Positions 21,457-32,893 of a stretch of DNA of 64,000 nucleotides are shown piece after piece. The position numbers were made by a program, and so were the translations under genes. A model generated the notes under the pieces. It was not told the origin of the DNA. It saw nothing but the letters and a program-made list of their open reading frames with translations, and ran no database searches. Numbering within the stretch: position 1 is the first letter of the stretch; each line of letters opens with the position of its first letter. Source of the stretch: an uncultured Pseudomonadales bacterium (GTDB taxonomy: Bacteria; Pseudomonadota; Gammaproteobacteria; Pseudomonadales; Porticoccaceae); assembly GCA_943788895.1 (NCBI GenBank), contig CALSRZ010000001.1:186001-250000 (forward strand), in the 5' to 3' direction.

Positions 21457-22554
21457 ATGGTTCCTTTGAATAAAAATGTACGCGTGTCACTTATTCTCGC
21501 TGCGGCAATTTTCCTCTGGTTAGCCAGTGGCTTATTTCTCTCGCCGACCACTGATGGCAATGCTGGTAAATCCGTTGATTCCAGTCTCACCTCTATCGAG
21601 GCGACCTGGGTAGAGGTTCAGCAGTTCAGGCCGCAGCTGTCACTGCGGGCGAAAACTGAAGCCAACCGCGCAGTCGATGTTAAAGCCCAGGTCGGTGGCC
21701 GCATAGTTGCCGTTCCCGTGGAAGAGGGCGCGCAGGTTGTCGCCGGTGATACGCTGTGCAGAATTGATGCAGAGGATCGCGCCCAGAGAATTGAACATGC
21801 AGCAGCGGCCCTGGCACAGGCAAAAATTGAATATGACGGTGCGCAAAAACTTAAGCAGAGTGGCTATCAGTCGGAGCTGGCTATAGCCCAGGCCAAAACC
21901 CGGCTTGAGTCGGCGCGAGTGTCCGTCGAGCGCAGTGCTCTGGATATGCAGAACCTGTCGATAAAGGCTCCCTTTGCTGGAATTGTTGAACGTCGCCCGG
22001 TGGAAATAGGTGATTTTGTTCAGCCCGGACAGCTCTGTGCGCAGGTCGTTGAGCTGAATCCACTAAAAATCACCGCAGTGATCACCGAGAGTGAGATCAG
22101 TAAAATTTCTCTGGGAAGTGTTGCCAGAGTCACTCTGGTTAATGGTGATCTGCTCAATGGAAAAATTACCTATCTGTCCCATCAGGCAGATGCAGTGACC
22201 CGCAGTTATAAAGTTGAGGCTACGGTGGAAAACCCGCAGCTGAAATTTCTTGCCGGTATGTCCGGTCGCCTGCAGATTGAGGGCCAGCCTGTTGCGGCGC
22301 ACCTGATATCGGCGAGCCTTATGCTGCTTGATGATCAGGGTCGACTGGCGGTTCGCGCGGTCAACGAGCAGGGTATTGTCAGTACCCTGGGTATCACCAG
22401 CGTCGGTGAGAGCAGTGATGGTGTCTGGGTGGCTGGGCTTCCCGACAGCGTTGCACTGGTCACATTGGGGCAGAACTATGTGACTGAGGGTGAGCAGGTG
22501 GAAGTCTCTTACAGCAACAGCCCTGAGCCCTTAAATAGCCCTGACAATCAATAA
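21457..22554 (+). CDS. RND efflux periplasmic adaptor (membrane fusion protein)
   Basis: A 365-residue HlyD/AcrA-type adaptor. An N-terminal membrane anchor (about residues 9-28) is followed by a lipoyl-like half-motif (AQVGGRIVAVPVEEGAQV), an alpha-helical hairpin (about 105-165), the second lipoyl half (IKAPFAGIVERRPVEIGDFV) and beta-barrel domains. Such proteins couple an inner-membrane RND pump to an outer-membrane channel. The RND permease follows 16 bases later. No outer-membrane channel gene is present, so the pump may use a TolC from elsewhere. Substrates cannot be predicted. Confidence 0.92.
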   Translation: MVPLNKNVRVSLILAAAIFLWLASGLFLSPTTDGNAGKSVDSSLTSIEATWVEVQQFRPQLSLRAKTEANRAVDVKAQVGGRIVAVPVEEGAQVVAGDTLCRIDAEDRAQRIEHAAAALAQAKIEYDGAQKLKQSGYQSELAIAQAKTRLESARVSVERSALDMQNLSIKAPFAGIVERRPVEIGDFVQPGQLCAQVVELNPLKITAVITESEISKISLGSVARVTLVNGDLLNGKITYLSHQADAVTRSYKVEATVENPQLKFLAGMSGRLQIEGQPVAAHLISASLMLLDDQGRLAVRAVNEQGIVSTLGITSVGESSDGVWVAGLPDSVALVTLGQNYVTEGEQVEVSYSNSPEPLNSPDNQ

Positions 22555-22570
22555 CGGGAAAATGATTTAA

Positions 22571-25500
22571 ATGAATTTTCTCAACCGAATAATCGACCAC
22601 TCCAGAGCCACTCTCTCAGTTATGTTGTTGATTCTCTTTGCTGGCACCATGGCACGAGTGACCATGCCAGTGGAAGTGAATCCCAATGTCACGCTTCCAG
22701 TAGTGCTGATTATGGTCAGGCATGACGGTATATCACCAGAAGATGGTGCTCGCCTGCTGGTTCGCCCGATTGAGAAAGAGTTAAAGACCCTAGATGGTCT
22801 CGATGAGATCAATGCCACCGCCCGAGAGGGTGCGGTGTATATTCTCGCCGAGTTTGATATCAGCGAAGATATAGCCACTGTGGTCGCCGAGGTTCGCGAG
22901 GCCGTCGATCGCGCCAAAGCGGAATTCCCCCAGGAAACCAAAGAGCCGATAGTTAATGAGCTGAGCCCCAGTCCTGAACCTACGGTGGTAGTGACTTTTT
23001 CCGGCGATAATATTTCTGAGCGCGAGCTCTACACCACGGCAAAATACTTTCAGCGCCAGCTTGAAATACTCCCCGATGTTCTCGAAGCTGAGATGTCTGG
23101 GCATCGCGATGAAGTGGTCGAAGCGGTTCTCGATCCCTACAGACTCGAGCAGTACAGTATCACCGCTGACCAACTACTGGGATCGGTAAGGGCAAACAAC
23201 CTGCTAATTCCCGCCGGTGAGATGGATGCAGCTCAGGGCCGTTTTGGTATCAAGATTCCTGCACTAATTGAAAGTACCGAAGATATTCGCAATTTACCCC
23301 TGCGCTTCACTGCCGACGGGGTTATCACCCTGGGCGATGTGGCAGAGGTGCGCCGCACCTTTAAAGATCCTCTCGGGTTTAGCACTCTCAATGGCAAAAA
23401 GACCATCGCCATCGATGTTCGCAAGCGCCTTAAGGCTAATTCCATTGAAACTGTAGCTGCTGTGCGCAGTGCTATTGCCAATGCCGAGGGGCAGTTTTCC
23501 CAGCAGATAAAAATTGATTATATCTTTGATAGCTCCGAGCAGGCCCAGTCGATGGTGAGTGAGCTGCAGGGAAATATTCTCACCGCCATGAGCCTGGTGC
23601 TGGTACTGGTGGTCGCGACACTTGGAGTGCGCTCCGGATTGCTGGTCGGCTTTGGTATTCCATTCTGCCTGCTGGGTTCTATGATTGTCGTCAATATGCT
23701 CGGCTTCAGCTTTAACTTTATGGTTATGTTTGGTCTGCTGCTGTCGCTGGGTATGCTGATCGATGGTGCCATTGTTGTGGTTGAATTTGCCAATACCAAA
23801 GCATCGGAAGGACTTTCGATACGCGAGGCCTATGTCGAGGCAGTGCGCCGTATGGCGGTGCCGGTTACCGCCTCAACCGGCACAACATTGGCGGCATTTT
23901 TGCCACTGCTGTTCTGGCCCGGGGTCTCCGGTGAATTTATGTCCTACCTGCCGATAACGGTGTTCTCGGTATTGGCTTGGTCGCTTACCTATGCATTAGT
24001 TTTTGCGCCGACACTGGGAATCGTTATTTCCCGCCGCCGCGGTGCCAGCAAGCGTCTCCCCGAGAGTCATGAGTCAGAAGATTCGGCTAAGACCCTGTTT
24101 CAGCCACTGCTGAATTTCTATTTAAGACTGCTGACGCCAATTATTGCCAGGCCGGTAGTCTCCTCCTGTCTGGCGGTGATTTTCCTGATCGGTATCTTTT
24201 TCAGCTATGGAAAGTTCGGTGCTGGGCAGGCATTTTTTGCCGATATTGAAAATCGTTATGGCATGGTCAATGTTCGCGCTCTGGGTAATCTATCCGTGGA
24301 AGAGCGTCGGAAAATCACCGCAGAGGTAGAGCAGAAAATAAGCTCTGTTGAAGGTATTCAACAGCTCTATGGATTTAGTGGCAACAACTCACTGGTTCTT
24401 GAAAGGGGTGCCAGCCGTGACAAGATAAGTTCATTTTTGGTCGAGCTCTATCCCCGCGCCCAGAGAGAGCGAGGCAGTCTGGAGATATTTGCCGAGATAC
24501 GTCAGCGCACCAAGGATATGCCAGGAATCTATGTAACCGGTAAGGAAGTTGAAGGCGGTCCTCCGGTGGGCAAGGATATTCAAATTCAGATTTCCTCTAC
24601 AGATCGTGAGGGGATGTATCAAAAGACCGCTGAGATTCGCCAGTGGATTGCAGACAATATTGAAGGGTTGCGGGATATTGAAGATACCTTGCCACTCGCT
24701 GGTATCCAGTGGGAGATGGCGGTTGATCGGTCCCAGGCGGCAATGCTCGGGGTCAATGTCGGCAGCATAGGTCAGATGGTGCAGATGGTCACCAATGGCG
24801 TGATGGTCGGTGAGTACCGCCCGGATGATGCCGATGATGAGCTGGAGATTCGCCTCAGGTATCCCCAGCAGAATCGCCAGCTGGCGGCACTCGATGAGCT
24901 GCGTGTTAATACCAGTGCCGGGCCTGTGCCTATCAGCAGCTTTACCCAGCGAGTTGCCAAGCCCCGGGTCGATGCTATCCAGCGTTTCGATATGGTCGAG
25001 ACGGTGTTTATTATGGCCAATACCGAAGATGGCTATCTCTCCGATAACCAGACAACACAGATTGCCGACTGGTTAGAGAGCCAAGATATCGACGACTCGA
25101 TCAAGATTAAATTTCGCGGTGCCAATGAGGAGCAGGCCGACTCGGCAGAATTCCTCAGTGTCGCTTTCTCACTGGCGATGTCACTAATGCTAATTATGCT
25201 GGTGATGCAGTTCAACAGCTTTCTACCAGGCCCTGCTGATTCTGTTTTCGGTAGTGATGTCGACCGCCGGTGTACTGCTTGGTTTGATAATCTCGCAGGC
25301 CGTATTCAGCACTATTCTGACCGGTGTCGGCATAGTCGCGCTGGCCGGTATTGTGGTGAACAATAATATTGTTCTGATCGATACCTATAACTATCTGCGC
25401 CGCGAAAATAGAGCCCTGACCGCCGTAGAAGCTGTATATAAAGCTGCCAAGTCGCGCTTCCGTCCGGTGATGTTAACCACAGTGACTACCGTTGTCGGGC

Positions 25501-25733
25501 TCTTGCCCCTGGCCAATGGCTACAGTGTGGATATTATTAATCGCAACTTGGAGGCCGGCGGTATGGTCTCTTCCTGGTGGCAGCCACTGGCCAGCGCGAT
25601 TGTTAATGGTCTGTTGCTGGCCACAGTGCTGACGCTGCTGCTGACACCGGCGATGCTACTGTTGCCAGAGATAATCTCCAAGCGATTGGGCATGCGTGTT
25701 GCCGATCATCAATTTGAGACTGAAAAGTCTTAA
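22571..25733 (+). pseudogene. RND efflux permease, one frameshift near 25220
   Basis: The inner-membrane RND pump partner of the upstream adaptor, about 1,053 residues when joined. The first frame covers residues 1 to about 884, with the N-terminal helix, a periplasmic porter domain and the TM4 region GMLIDGAIVVVEFANT with its proton-relay aspartate. Near 25220-25222 (TTT after AACAGC) the frame shifts; similarity resumes with VMSTAGVLLGL and GIVVNNNIVLIDTYN in the frame ending at 25733. Dropping one T joins both parts, so this is a single-base insertion or a consensus error. Broad family AcrB/MdtB; heavy metal or drug specificity cannot be told. Confidence 0.88.
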
Positions 25734-25767
25734 TCGGGCTTATGGCTTTTTAATAAAAGGCTTGTTT

Positions 25768-26097
25768 GTGAAATATTTATTTAGTTTTTTCTATCAGAGC
25801 TTAAATCTGGTCGCGCTGTTACTCAGCGCATACTTTGCTGCCTACTATATGCAGTCCCACTGGCTAGCGGTGGCGTTTATCGCCGCTGCTCCTCTACTGC
25901 AGGCAATTACTCAGTTTGATAGGTCCGCAGTATCCAGCGCCCCGCCAACTAAGGTAAAGCTGCCGCTGGTATCCCTGCTGGTGATGCTTGGCAGCGCCTG
26001 GTTATTACTCAGTGTTCCCGAGGCGGGTCTGGCACTCTGGTTGGGCTTTGCCTGTATAGGTGGGTTTATTCTCAATACCTATTGGGTCGAGGAATAA
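25768..26097 (+). CDS. Small membrane protein of unknown function
   Basis: About 109 residues with three hydrophobic segments (roughly 8-30, 32-48 and 68-105) separated by a short polar loop. The GTG at 25768 has AAAAGG 8 bases upstream; an earlier start at 25696 would overlap the permease gene. It lies between the RND permease and dinB on the same strand. I recognise no family; it could be an accessory of the pump or unrelated. Confidence 0.6.
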   Translation: MKYLFSFFYQSLNLVALLLSAYFAAYYMQSHWLAVAFIAAAPLLQAITQFDRSAVSSAPPTKVKLPLVSLLVMLGSAWLLLSVPEAGLALWLGFACIGGFILNTYWVEE

Positions 26098-26114
26098 ACC
26101 GGCGAGACAGGCTG

Positions 26115-27210
26115 ATGGTTGATACTGGCAATAGTACTGAGCTAAGAAAGATTATCCATTGTGACTGCGACTGTTTTTATGCCGCGGTAGAGATGCGCGA
26201 TGACCCCTCACTGCAAGCATATCCAATTGCCATCGGCGGCAAATCAGATCGCCGTGGTGTAGTTGCCACCTGCAACTACAAAGCCCGCGAATACGGTGTT
26301 AGATCGGCTATGCCGACCGGTCAGGCGCTCAAACTCTGCCCCGATCTGGTGGTTATTCCCGGCACCATGGCCAAGTATCGCGAAGCCTCATTAAAAATCC
26401 GCCAGATATTTTATCGCTACACCGACCAAGTCGAACCACTGTCTCTGGATGAAGCTTACCTGGATGTCACTGACTCTAAGCTGTGCAGTGGCAGCGCTAC
26501 ATTGATCGCCGAGGAGATCCGTCGGGTGATCGAAGCCGAGGTGGGGGTGACGGTTTCGGCGGGTATTGCACCGAATAAATTTCTCGCCAAGGTCGCCAGC
26601 GATATCAATAAACCCAATGGGCAGTTTGTGATCACCCCGCAGAATGTTGCAGCTTTTGTTGAGCAGCTTACCGGTCAAGCGCATTAATGGTGTCGGCAAG
26701 GTTACCAATGAAAAGCTGCTGCGTATGGGAATTAAAACCTGCGCCGATTTGCAGCGCTTTGAACTTATAGAGCTGATTAATAAATTTGGCGTATTTGGCA
26801 AGCGTCTCTTCGATCTCTGTCGCGGTATCGATAACCGTCCGGTAAATGCTAATAGCAGGCGCAAGTCACTGAGTGTCGAACATACTTATTCCGGGGATCT
26901 CTCCGATCAGCAGGCCTGCCTGGAAAAGTTACCGGAACTGTTGATGGAACTGCGCAGTCGACTGCGGCGTGTCGACAGTGACTATCTGGTGACCAAGCAG
27001 TTTATAAAAATAAAGTTTAATGATTTTACGACTACCACTCTCGAGCGCGCGGTGGAAAAAGACCTTCCCTTGGAGAGTTTTGAACTATCTGTCATGCAGG
27101 CCTGGCAGCGCGGCGGGCGACCGGTGCGGCTGTTGGGAATAGGTGTGCGTTTTATTGATGCCGGTGAGCCTGGGCGGGCAATTCAGTTGGATCTGTTCGA
27201 TAAGTCATAA
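26115..27210 (+). pseudogene. dinB: DNA polymerase IV, one frameshift near 26669
   Basis: A Y-family translesion polymerase. The first frame contains the N-terminal metal site ([13 protein letters not shown]), [15 protein letters not shown] and the catalytic [10 protein letters not shown]. It breaks after FVEQL near 26668-26670 and resumes one frame over as [12 protein letters not shown], the helix-hairpin-helix of the thumb, followed by the little-finger domain. Removing one base gives about 364 residues, normal for DinB. The C-terminus QLDLFDKS resembles a beta-clamp-binding peptide (QLxLF), supporting an originally functional enzyme. The start is ATG 26115; an upstream frame begins at 26082 but lacks similarity. 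Confidence 0.9.
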
Positions 27211-27222
27211 CTTTCGATAACG

Positions 27223-27273
27223 ATAAGCTGTAACACCTAATAAGCTGTAGCACCCAATAAGTTGTAACACTTG
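27223..27273. repeat. Three tandem copies of a 17-bp unit
   Basis: Three adjacent 17-base copies of the form ATAAGCTGTAACACCTA, with copy 2 and copy 3 diverging at a few positions. They begin 12 bases after the dinB stop. Copy number and period are read directly; no function is known. Confidence 0.8.
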
Positions 27274-27333
27274 TGGGCAAGTCAGATGGTCGACTGGTAG
27301 ACTGGTAAATGAATTAAAATTTGGTTTTCTATT

Positions 27334-27665
27334 GTGGTTGAGCGTTCCAGTAAAAAAAGCATTCGTGGTGATATTCAGCGCAAAACTGAAGAATTTCTCT
27401 CCCGTGGCGGCGAGATTAAAAAGCACGAGCGCGGTGAGACTGGCGAGCCGGCAGATAAGCCTCAGGGCCAGATCGGTGTTTGTCAGCAACCAGCCACGCC
27501 AGACCAGAACCTATATCAATGATGTTGTCTCGGCTGTGGATAGCCGCAAGAAGAAATCTACTAAATCAACGCCCAAGCCGACGGCTCAAGCGCCGACGCA
27601 AGAAAGTGATCTACGATGATTTTGGTGAACCGTTGCGCGAAGTCTGGGTAGACGACAAGGGCTAG
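27334..27665 (+). pseudogene. Small basic conserved-looking protein, two apparent frameshifts
   Basis: A short Lys/Arg-rich protein of about 110 residues spread over three frames. It starts at GTG 27334 with KKSIRGDIQRKTEEFLSRGG, continues one frame over near 27470 (SNQPRQTRTYINDVVSAV), and ends in the third frame with KKVIYDDFGEPLREVWVDD before TAG at 27663. The EEFLSRGGEI stretch resembles small regulators such as SutA of Pseudomonas, and the acidic tail is compact and folded-looking, but I cannot assign a family. The stop overlaps the convergent lipA stop by 4 bases. Two indels in 330 bases fit local sequence error. Confidence 0.5.
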
Positions 27666-28642
27666 CTAATATCTTCGCCGCGGGCCTGTTTGTCGGCATG
27701 GTAGCTGGAGCGTACCAATGGCCCACAAGCCGCCTGGCTAAAGCCGATGCTCTCGGCATATTCTGTGTACTCGGCAAACTCATCGGGATGGACAAATCGA
27801 TCGACCGCCAGATGGCTGGGTGAAGGCTGCAGATACTGTCCCACTGTCAGCATATCCACATCGTGGGCACGCAGATCATCCAGTGTTCTCAACAGCTCAT
27901 CCTTGGTTTCACCCAGACCAACCATCAGGCCAGACTTGGTCGGTACATTTGGATTACGCGCTTTGTAATCCTTGAGTAGTTTAAGCGACCACTCATAGTT
28001 TGCGCCCGGGCGCGCCTCGCGATAAAGACGCGGGATAGTTTCCATATTGTGATTGAACACATCCGGTGGCGTCTCGCTAAGAATGTCCAGAGCGGGGGCC
28101 ATACGACCGCGGAAGTCGGGAACCAGAACTTCAACTTTAAGTTCCGGGGTAAGAATTTTTGCCTCGCGAATACAGTCGGCAAAATGCTGGGCACCGCCAT
28201 CGCGCAGATCATCGCGATCCACCGAGGTGATAACCACATAGCTGAGGCCCATCTCGTGGATAGCCTTGGCCAGATTGGCCGGTTCTTCAGTATCCAGCGG
28301 ATTTGGCTTGCCGTGGCCGACATCGCAGAACGGACAGCGTCTGGTGCAGATCTCACCCATAATCATAAATGTCGCCGTGCCATGACTAAAACATTCGTTG
28401 AGGTTGGGGCAGGCGGCCTCTTCGCAGACGGTGGCCATCTTGTGCTCACGAAGGATATTTTTAATCTGCTGAACTCTGGGCGAGGTAGAGAGACGGATAC
28501 GCATCCACTCGGGCTTGCGCTGTATCTCGGTGGTGGGAATAACCTTGACTGGAATCCGCTCAACCTTGTCGGCACTGCGCAGCTTCTCGCCCTGTTGCAG
28601 ACGACGGGTGCGTTGTGGGGGTGTTACAGATTCTGAAGACAT
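27662..28642 (-). CDS. lipA: Lipoyl synthase
   Basis: A 326-residue radical-SAM enzyme inserting two sulfurs into octanoyl groups on lipoyl domains of dehydrogenase complexes and GcvH. The radical SAM cluster motif [10 protein letters not shown] and the auxiliary cluster motif [12 protein letters not shown] are both intact. It is the last gene of the minus-strand block, 8 bases after lipB, its partner in lipoate synthesis. Confidence 0.97.
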   Translation of the reverse strand: MSSESVTPPQRTRRLQQGEKLRSADKVERIPVKVIPTTEIQRKPEWMRIRLSTSPRVQQIKNILREHKMATVCEEAACPNLNECFSHGTATFMIMGEICTRRCPFCDVGHGKPNPLDTEEPANLAKAIHEMGLSYVVITSVDRDDLRDGGAQHFADCIREAKILTPELKVEVLVPDFRGRMAPALDILSETPPDVFNHNMETIPRLYREARPGANYEWSLKLLKDYKARNPNVPTKSGLMVGLGETKDELLRTLDDLRAHDVDMLTVGQYLQPSPSHLAVDRFVHPDEFAEYTEYAESIGFSQAACGPLVRSSYHADKQARGEDIS

Positions 28643-28650
28643 GGGATTCC

Positions 28651-29331
28651 TTAAATAAATTTATTCAGTACAGAGCTGTCAGGGCCAATCTGGTGGGCAT
28701 TATAACCGAGTCCCGCGGTTAAATTGTCGGCCAATTGCTGCATTACCTGTTCAATACTCGGCGGACTGTCAATTAGATCAGCCATCTGAGTCATTGCCAC
28801 GCCGAGACCGCAGGGATTAATCCGCTGCCAGGGCGACAGATCCATAGAAACATTAAAATTTAACCCGTGGTAGCTACAGCCTTTGCGGATACGCAGACCC
28901 AGAGAGGCGATCTTATCGCCATTATCTGTGTAGACCCCCGGGGCATCGCGGCGTGGCGCTGCGTTGATCTGCCAGTGCTCTAATGTATCCACCAGTGCCT
29001 GCTCAATTAGGCTGACCAGATCGCGCACACCGAGTTTTAAACGTTTTAGGTCGACCAGCACATAGGCAGTTATCTGGCCGGGCCCATGGTAGGTGACATG
29101 GCCTCCGCGATCACTTTTCACTACCGGGATATCGCCGGGTAAAAGCACATACTCTTCCTTGCCTGCCTGACCCTGGGTAAACACCGGCTGGTGTTCAAGC
29201 ATCCAGATTTCATCGGCAGTGGCGGTGTCGCGCTGCTCATTAAAGCTTTTCATCGCGGCAAAGGTATGACTGTAATCCTGAGTGCCAAGATAGCGAACTA
29301 TAAGCGGCGTGCAGCTTTCCATCGACTGCAT
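28651..29331 (-). CDS. lipB: Octanoyl-ACP:protein N-octanoyltransferase
   Basis: A 226-residue LipB, transferring octanoate from acyl carrier protein to lipoyl domains before LipA acts. Family motifs are [12 protein letters not shown], the catalytic lysine region [11 protein letters not shown], and the catalytic cysteine in [12 protein letters not shown]. It starts at ATG 29331, two bases past the ybeD stop, and is followed at once by lipA. Confidence 0.97.
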   Translation of the reverse strand: MQSMESCTPLIVRYLGTQDYSHTFAAMKSFNEQRDTATADEIWMLEHQPVFTQGQAGKEEYVLLPGDIPVVKSDRGGHVTYHGPGQITAYVLVDLKRLKLGVRDLVSLIEQALVDTLEHWQINAAPRRDAPGVYTDNGDKIASLGLRIRKGCSYHGLNFNVSMDLSPWQRINPCGLGVAMTQMADLIDSPPSIEQVMQQLADNLTAGLGYNAHQIGPDSSVLNKFI

Positions 29332-29333
29332 GG

Positions 29334-29609
29334 CTAGAGCACCATCTTGACCCGAGCGCTGGTTTTCAGTGCTGCGAAAATAACCTCGAGTTGAGGTTTG
29401 CCGGTGGCGGTAATCACCACCGTAATCGATTGCCAGCTGCCTTTGCTGCTGTCGCGGACAGTAATTTTTGCCTGATCAAAGCCCGGAGCATGGGTTTCCA
29501 TAACACTGAGCACATGTGCATTCAGTTCCGGATGCGCGGCACCCAATACCTTGATCGGATATTCGCAGGGAAACTCTATTTGTGGGGCTTCTTGTTCGCT
29601 CACAGGCAT
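29334..29609 (-). CDS. ybeD: YbeD (DUF493) family protein
   Basis: A 91-residue YbeD-family protein with an ACT-like fold expected from the family, including IEFPCEYPIKVLGAA near the N-terminus and SITVVITATGKPQLE. YbeD sits between dacA and lipB in E. coli, exactly as here. Its role is undefined, though conserved linkage suggests a link to lipoylation. Confidence 0.92.
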   Translation of the reverse strand: MPVSEQEAPQIEFPCEYPIKVLGAAHPELNAHVLSVMETHAPGFDQAKITVRDSSKGSWQSITVVITATGKPQLEVIFAALKTSARVKMVL

Positions 29610-29657
29610 CGCTCAGTAAAGAATAAAGGGTTTAAAATAAATTCTATAAAAAGTTAA

Positions 29658-30847
29658 TTAGGATAATAGCTGGGTAATCGTCAGCACAATCCAGTCGATA
29701 AAGCGGGAAAATAGACCGGATTGCTCGACCGCAGCTGTGGCAACCAGAGGCGTGTCGACCAGTATTTCACCCTCTAGGGAGACCTGCAGTCGACCCAGTT
29801 CCTGACCGATAACAATCGGTGCCTTAATCTGCTCATCGATAAGAATATTGGCTTCGAGTTTCTTCTCTGCACCGCGGGCCAATGTCAGAGTGACATCGTC
29901 GCTAATGGTCAGGTTGAGAAACTCATCTTCGCCGTACCAGACTTTGGCGTTCTCTTTAATAATATCGCCGACGGCGTAAATAGTTTTGGTATTGAAGTAG
30001 CGGAAGCCGTAGGAGAGTAACTTCTGCGACTGGCTGGCTCTGGTCTTGTCACTGGTGGCGCCGAGAACAACCGAAATAAGACGCATATTTTTGCGTTTCG
30101 CCGAGGCGACCAGACAGTAACCCGCAGCTTCTGTGTGGCCGGTTTTTAGGCCGTCAACGCTGCTGTCGCGCCACAGCAGACGGTTTCTGTTCGGCTGGTT
30201 AATATTGTTGTGCTTAAAATATTTTTCCGAGTAGATGCTGTAGTGCTCGGGATGCTCTTGAATAATCGCCCGCGCCAGAATCGAGAGATCGCGCGCTGTA
30301 GAGACCATTCCCTCGTAGGGCAGGCCAGTTGCATTAAAGTACTCTGTGCTCGGTCATCCCCAGCAGTGCTGCCTGCTGGTTCATGCTGTCGGTAAAGGCA
30401 TCTTCGTCGCCGCTGATATGTTCAGCTAGGGCGATAGAGGCATCGTTGCCGGACTGGATAATCACGCCGCGCATCAGGTCGATAACCGGTACTCTGGTGC
30501 GTGGACTGAGGAACATGGTTGAGCCATCAGTTTTCGCGCCACCTTTCTCCCAGGCGTTGTCGCTGATTAATACCATGATCATCTTTTTTAACTCGTCCCT
30601 CAGCGATCTCGTTGGAGACAATATAGGTGGTCATCATCTTGACCAGACTGGCGGGAGGCAGTGGCAGATCGGCATTGCTTTCAACAATAATGTGGCCGGT
30701 TTCCGCGTCGATAAGAATCCAAGATTTAGCCGCAAGCTCCGGTGCTGCTGGAATAAGTTGCTGGGCCTGTGCTGAAGATAGGCACAGTAGAAGCAGAGCA
30801 GAGGAAGCGCAGGGTAAAATCCATTTTTTCAGCCATTTTTTCAGCAT
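29658..30847 (-). pseudogene. dacA: D-alanyl-D-alanine carboxypeptidase (PBP5/6), two frameshifts
   Basis: DacA trims the terminal D-Ala of peptidoglycan stem peptides. A signal peptide (about residues 1-28) and the serine motif SLVKMMT (SxxK) are in the first frame. The second frame, entered near 30577-30589, has SDNAWEKGG and the SGND motif. The third, entered near 30340-30349, has STARDLSILA, the KTG motif (DGLKTGHTEAAGYC), the PBP5 C-terminal domain and a C-terminal amphipathic anchor. All three catalytic motifs survive, so the breaks are single small indels. It lies between rlpA and ybeD, as in E. coli. Confidence 0.9.
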
Positions 30848-30950
30848 AGTAGTTCACGACTTGGTTATGAGTTTAAACGGCCGATAGTTTACCACCTGAA
30901 TGCAGAAAATGTTCGCCCGAGATAGCGGACTAATCACTAATTTTTTCGAT

Positions 30951-31851
30951 TCACAGATTCAGGTTTGTGCGCGCTATGCTGATTAGGGCGTCACTGAAAA
31001 AGTATTCAGATTGGCAGTCTTTTTTCAGCATGGCTTTAATGCTTAACAGCTCGATATTGTCAGCAATTGGACCAATCCACAGTTTGTGCAACTTATCCTG
31101 GGTGCGCAGAACAATCGGCTGGCTGGTCAGGCTGCGGATTTTGTTTTTAAGCTGTTGCGCAGTGGCCATATCAGTAAATGCGCCGACCTGCAGATACTGG
31201 TCCAGCTTTCGCGCCTGTTGCAGTCTTGGCTAAGCTTCTGTGTCTGCGGGGCTGGAATGGTGGCGTGGCTTTTCGGTTTAGGGCTTCCGTATCTATAGCC
31301 TCAATAAGAACGTTGGCCGTGCCCTTATCCGCATAGCCGAGCTTCATAGCACCCACATAGGAGAGATCAATCAGACGCTCGTCATGAAATGGGCCGCGAT
31401 CATTAATCCTGACCACAATTGAACGGCCATTTTCGGTATTAGTCACTCTGGCATAGGAGGGAATCGGCAGGCTTTTATGGGCGGCGGTCATGCCGTACAT
31501 ATTATAAATTTCACCGTTCGAGGTCAGTCTGCCGTGAAACTTGGTGCCGTACCAGGAGGCGACACCGGACTTCTTATAACCCTTATTGCTCGGCAGTACC
31601 CAGTAGGTTTTACCAAATACTTCGTAGGGGCTTTTATTGCCGGCTCTGGTGATCGGTTCAGGCTTGGGCGTGGCATTTGGGATAACGCTGGTATCTATGC
31701 GTTTACCAGCGCCGTCTTTCTCGACCATCATGGGTATTGAACTGCAGCCAAACAGGCTGACTAGAGTCAGCCCGAGAATAAGTTGGCGCAGTTGCTGCAA
31801 GGTAGTTCGCCCGGAAGAAATCAGCCTATTTACAGTCAGAGGACTGCGCAC
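30951..31851 (-). pseudogene. rlpA: RlpA septal lytic transglycosylase lipoprotein, frameshifted
   Basis: The N-terminus is a lipoprotein signal with lipobox LFGC (Cys near residue 36). The double-psi beta-barrel domain (VASWYGTKFHGRLTSNGE through VVRINDRGPFHDERLIDLS) is intact in the first frame. The frame then drifts in the linker (likely two indels, around 31210-31260), and a SPOR domain (MATAQQLKNKIRS and following) continues in another frame to the stop at 30951. RlpA cleaves peptide-free glycan strands at the septum, with SPOR binding denuded glycans. The 5' end overlaps the end of mltB by about 26 bases. Confidence 0.87.
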
Positions 31852-32883
31852 AGTAGCGCTCCTGAATCAGTTCGCTGAGTTGATAGACCGCCATGGCGTA
31901 TTTGGTGCGCGGGTTGTAGCGGCTGATCACATAAAAGTTATGTAATCCCAGCCAGTATTCATTGCCATATTTGGCCTTAAAACGCATCGGCAGGGCTTTG
32001 GTATCGGCGGGGAATTGCTCGATAATCTTATAACCCTGGCTGTTTAATTCTGCCAGCGTCGCCTTGGGGCGATGGAGCTTATTCAGAGCTCTCTTCGGCG
32101 GGGTCGCTGCTGATATTGGCGCGCATGGCCACCGCTTCACCCTGTCTTCCAGCCATGTTTGGCAAAGTAATTTGCCACACTGCCAATCGCATCGGTGGGG
32201 TTTGTCCAGATATTGGCAAACTGGTCGTCGTCAAAATCAACCGCGTAGTTGCGGTAGCTGCTGGGCATAAACTGACCGAGACCCATAGCACCGGCATAGG
32301 AGCCTTTTAGTTCGACGGGGTTCTGGTTTTGCTCGCGGGCGAGCAGAAAAAGATTTTCCAGTTCGGCGGTGAAAAAGCGCTTTCGCGAGGCGCGTTTTTC
32401 GGTGTAGGTATAGTAGTCAAAGGCCAGTGTTGCCAGGGCATCAACACCTTTATAGCTGCCGGTATTGCTGCCGTAGTTGGTTTCCACACCAATAATGCTG
32501 ACGATAATGGCTGGCTCGACACCGAGCTCGCGCTGGGCTCTTTCCAGAGTTGCTTTATTCTCCTGCCAGAATTTTACGCCGCCTTTAATACGTCGCTCAG
32601 AGATAAAATGTTTGCGGTATTCATACCAGGGTTTAACCTTTTCGGCGGGTCGACTCATCGCTTTGACGATCGATTCCTGATGTTTGGCAGACCTTTAGCC
32701 AGTCGACAATTTCTTCGCGCTTAAACTGGTGTTTCTCCACCATCTGTCGATAAATTCAGCGGCTTCTGGATGTGTCGAATAGTCCCCGTAACTGCTGGAG
32801 GAAAGCCCGGCGGCAACGAGGGAGAGCGTAAATAGCGATGCTTTTAACAGTGTGGAAAAATATTTCTTAAGGGGTATATTCAA
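31826..32883 (-). pseudogene. mltB: Membrane-bound lytic murein transglycosylase B, multiply frameshifted
   Basis: Pieces in different frames align to MltB from end to end. These are a secretion signal (about residues 1-32); a KHQFKREEIVDWL stretch; SRPAEKVKPWYEYRKHF; the catalytic-domain core IIGVETNYGSNTGSYKGVDALATL with its glutamate; GSYAGAMGLGQFMPSSYRNYAVDFD; and a C-terminal AELNSQGYKI region. At least four indels are needed (near 32740, 32690, 32145 and 32090). MltB cleaves glycan strands to 1,6-anhydro products. The gene sits between mrdB and rlpA, a common arrangement outside the enterics. Confidence 0.88.
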
Positions 32884-32893
32884 AGTTTTATTC

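Noticed and set aside
26115-27210. Selenocysteine or stop-codon readthrough to join the broken frames, since selD is present
   Set aside because: The breaks are frame changes rather than in-frame TGA codons, and no SECIS-like context or selB is visible.
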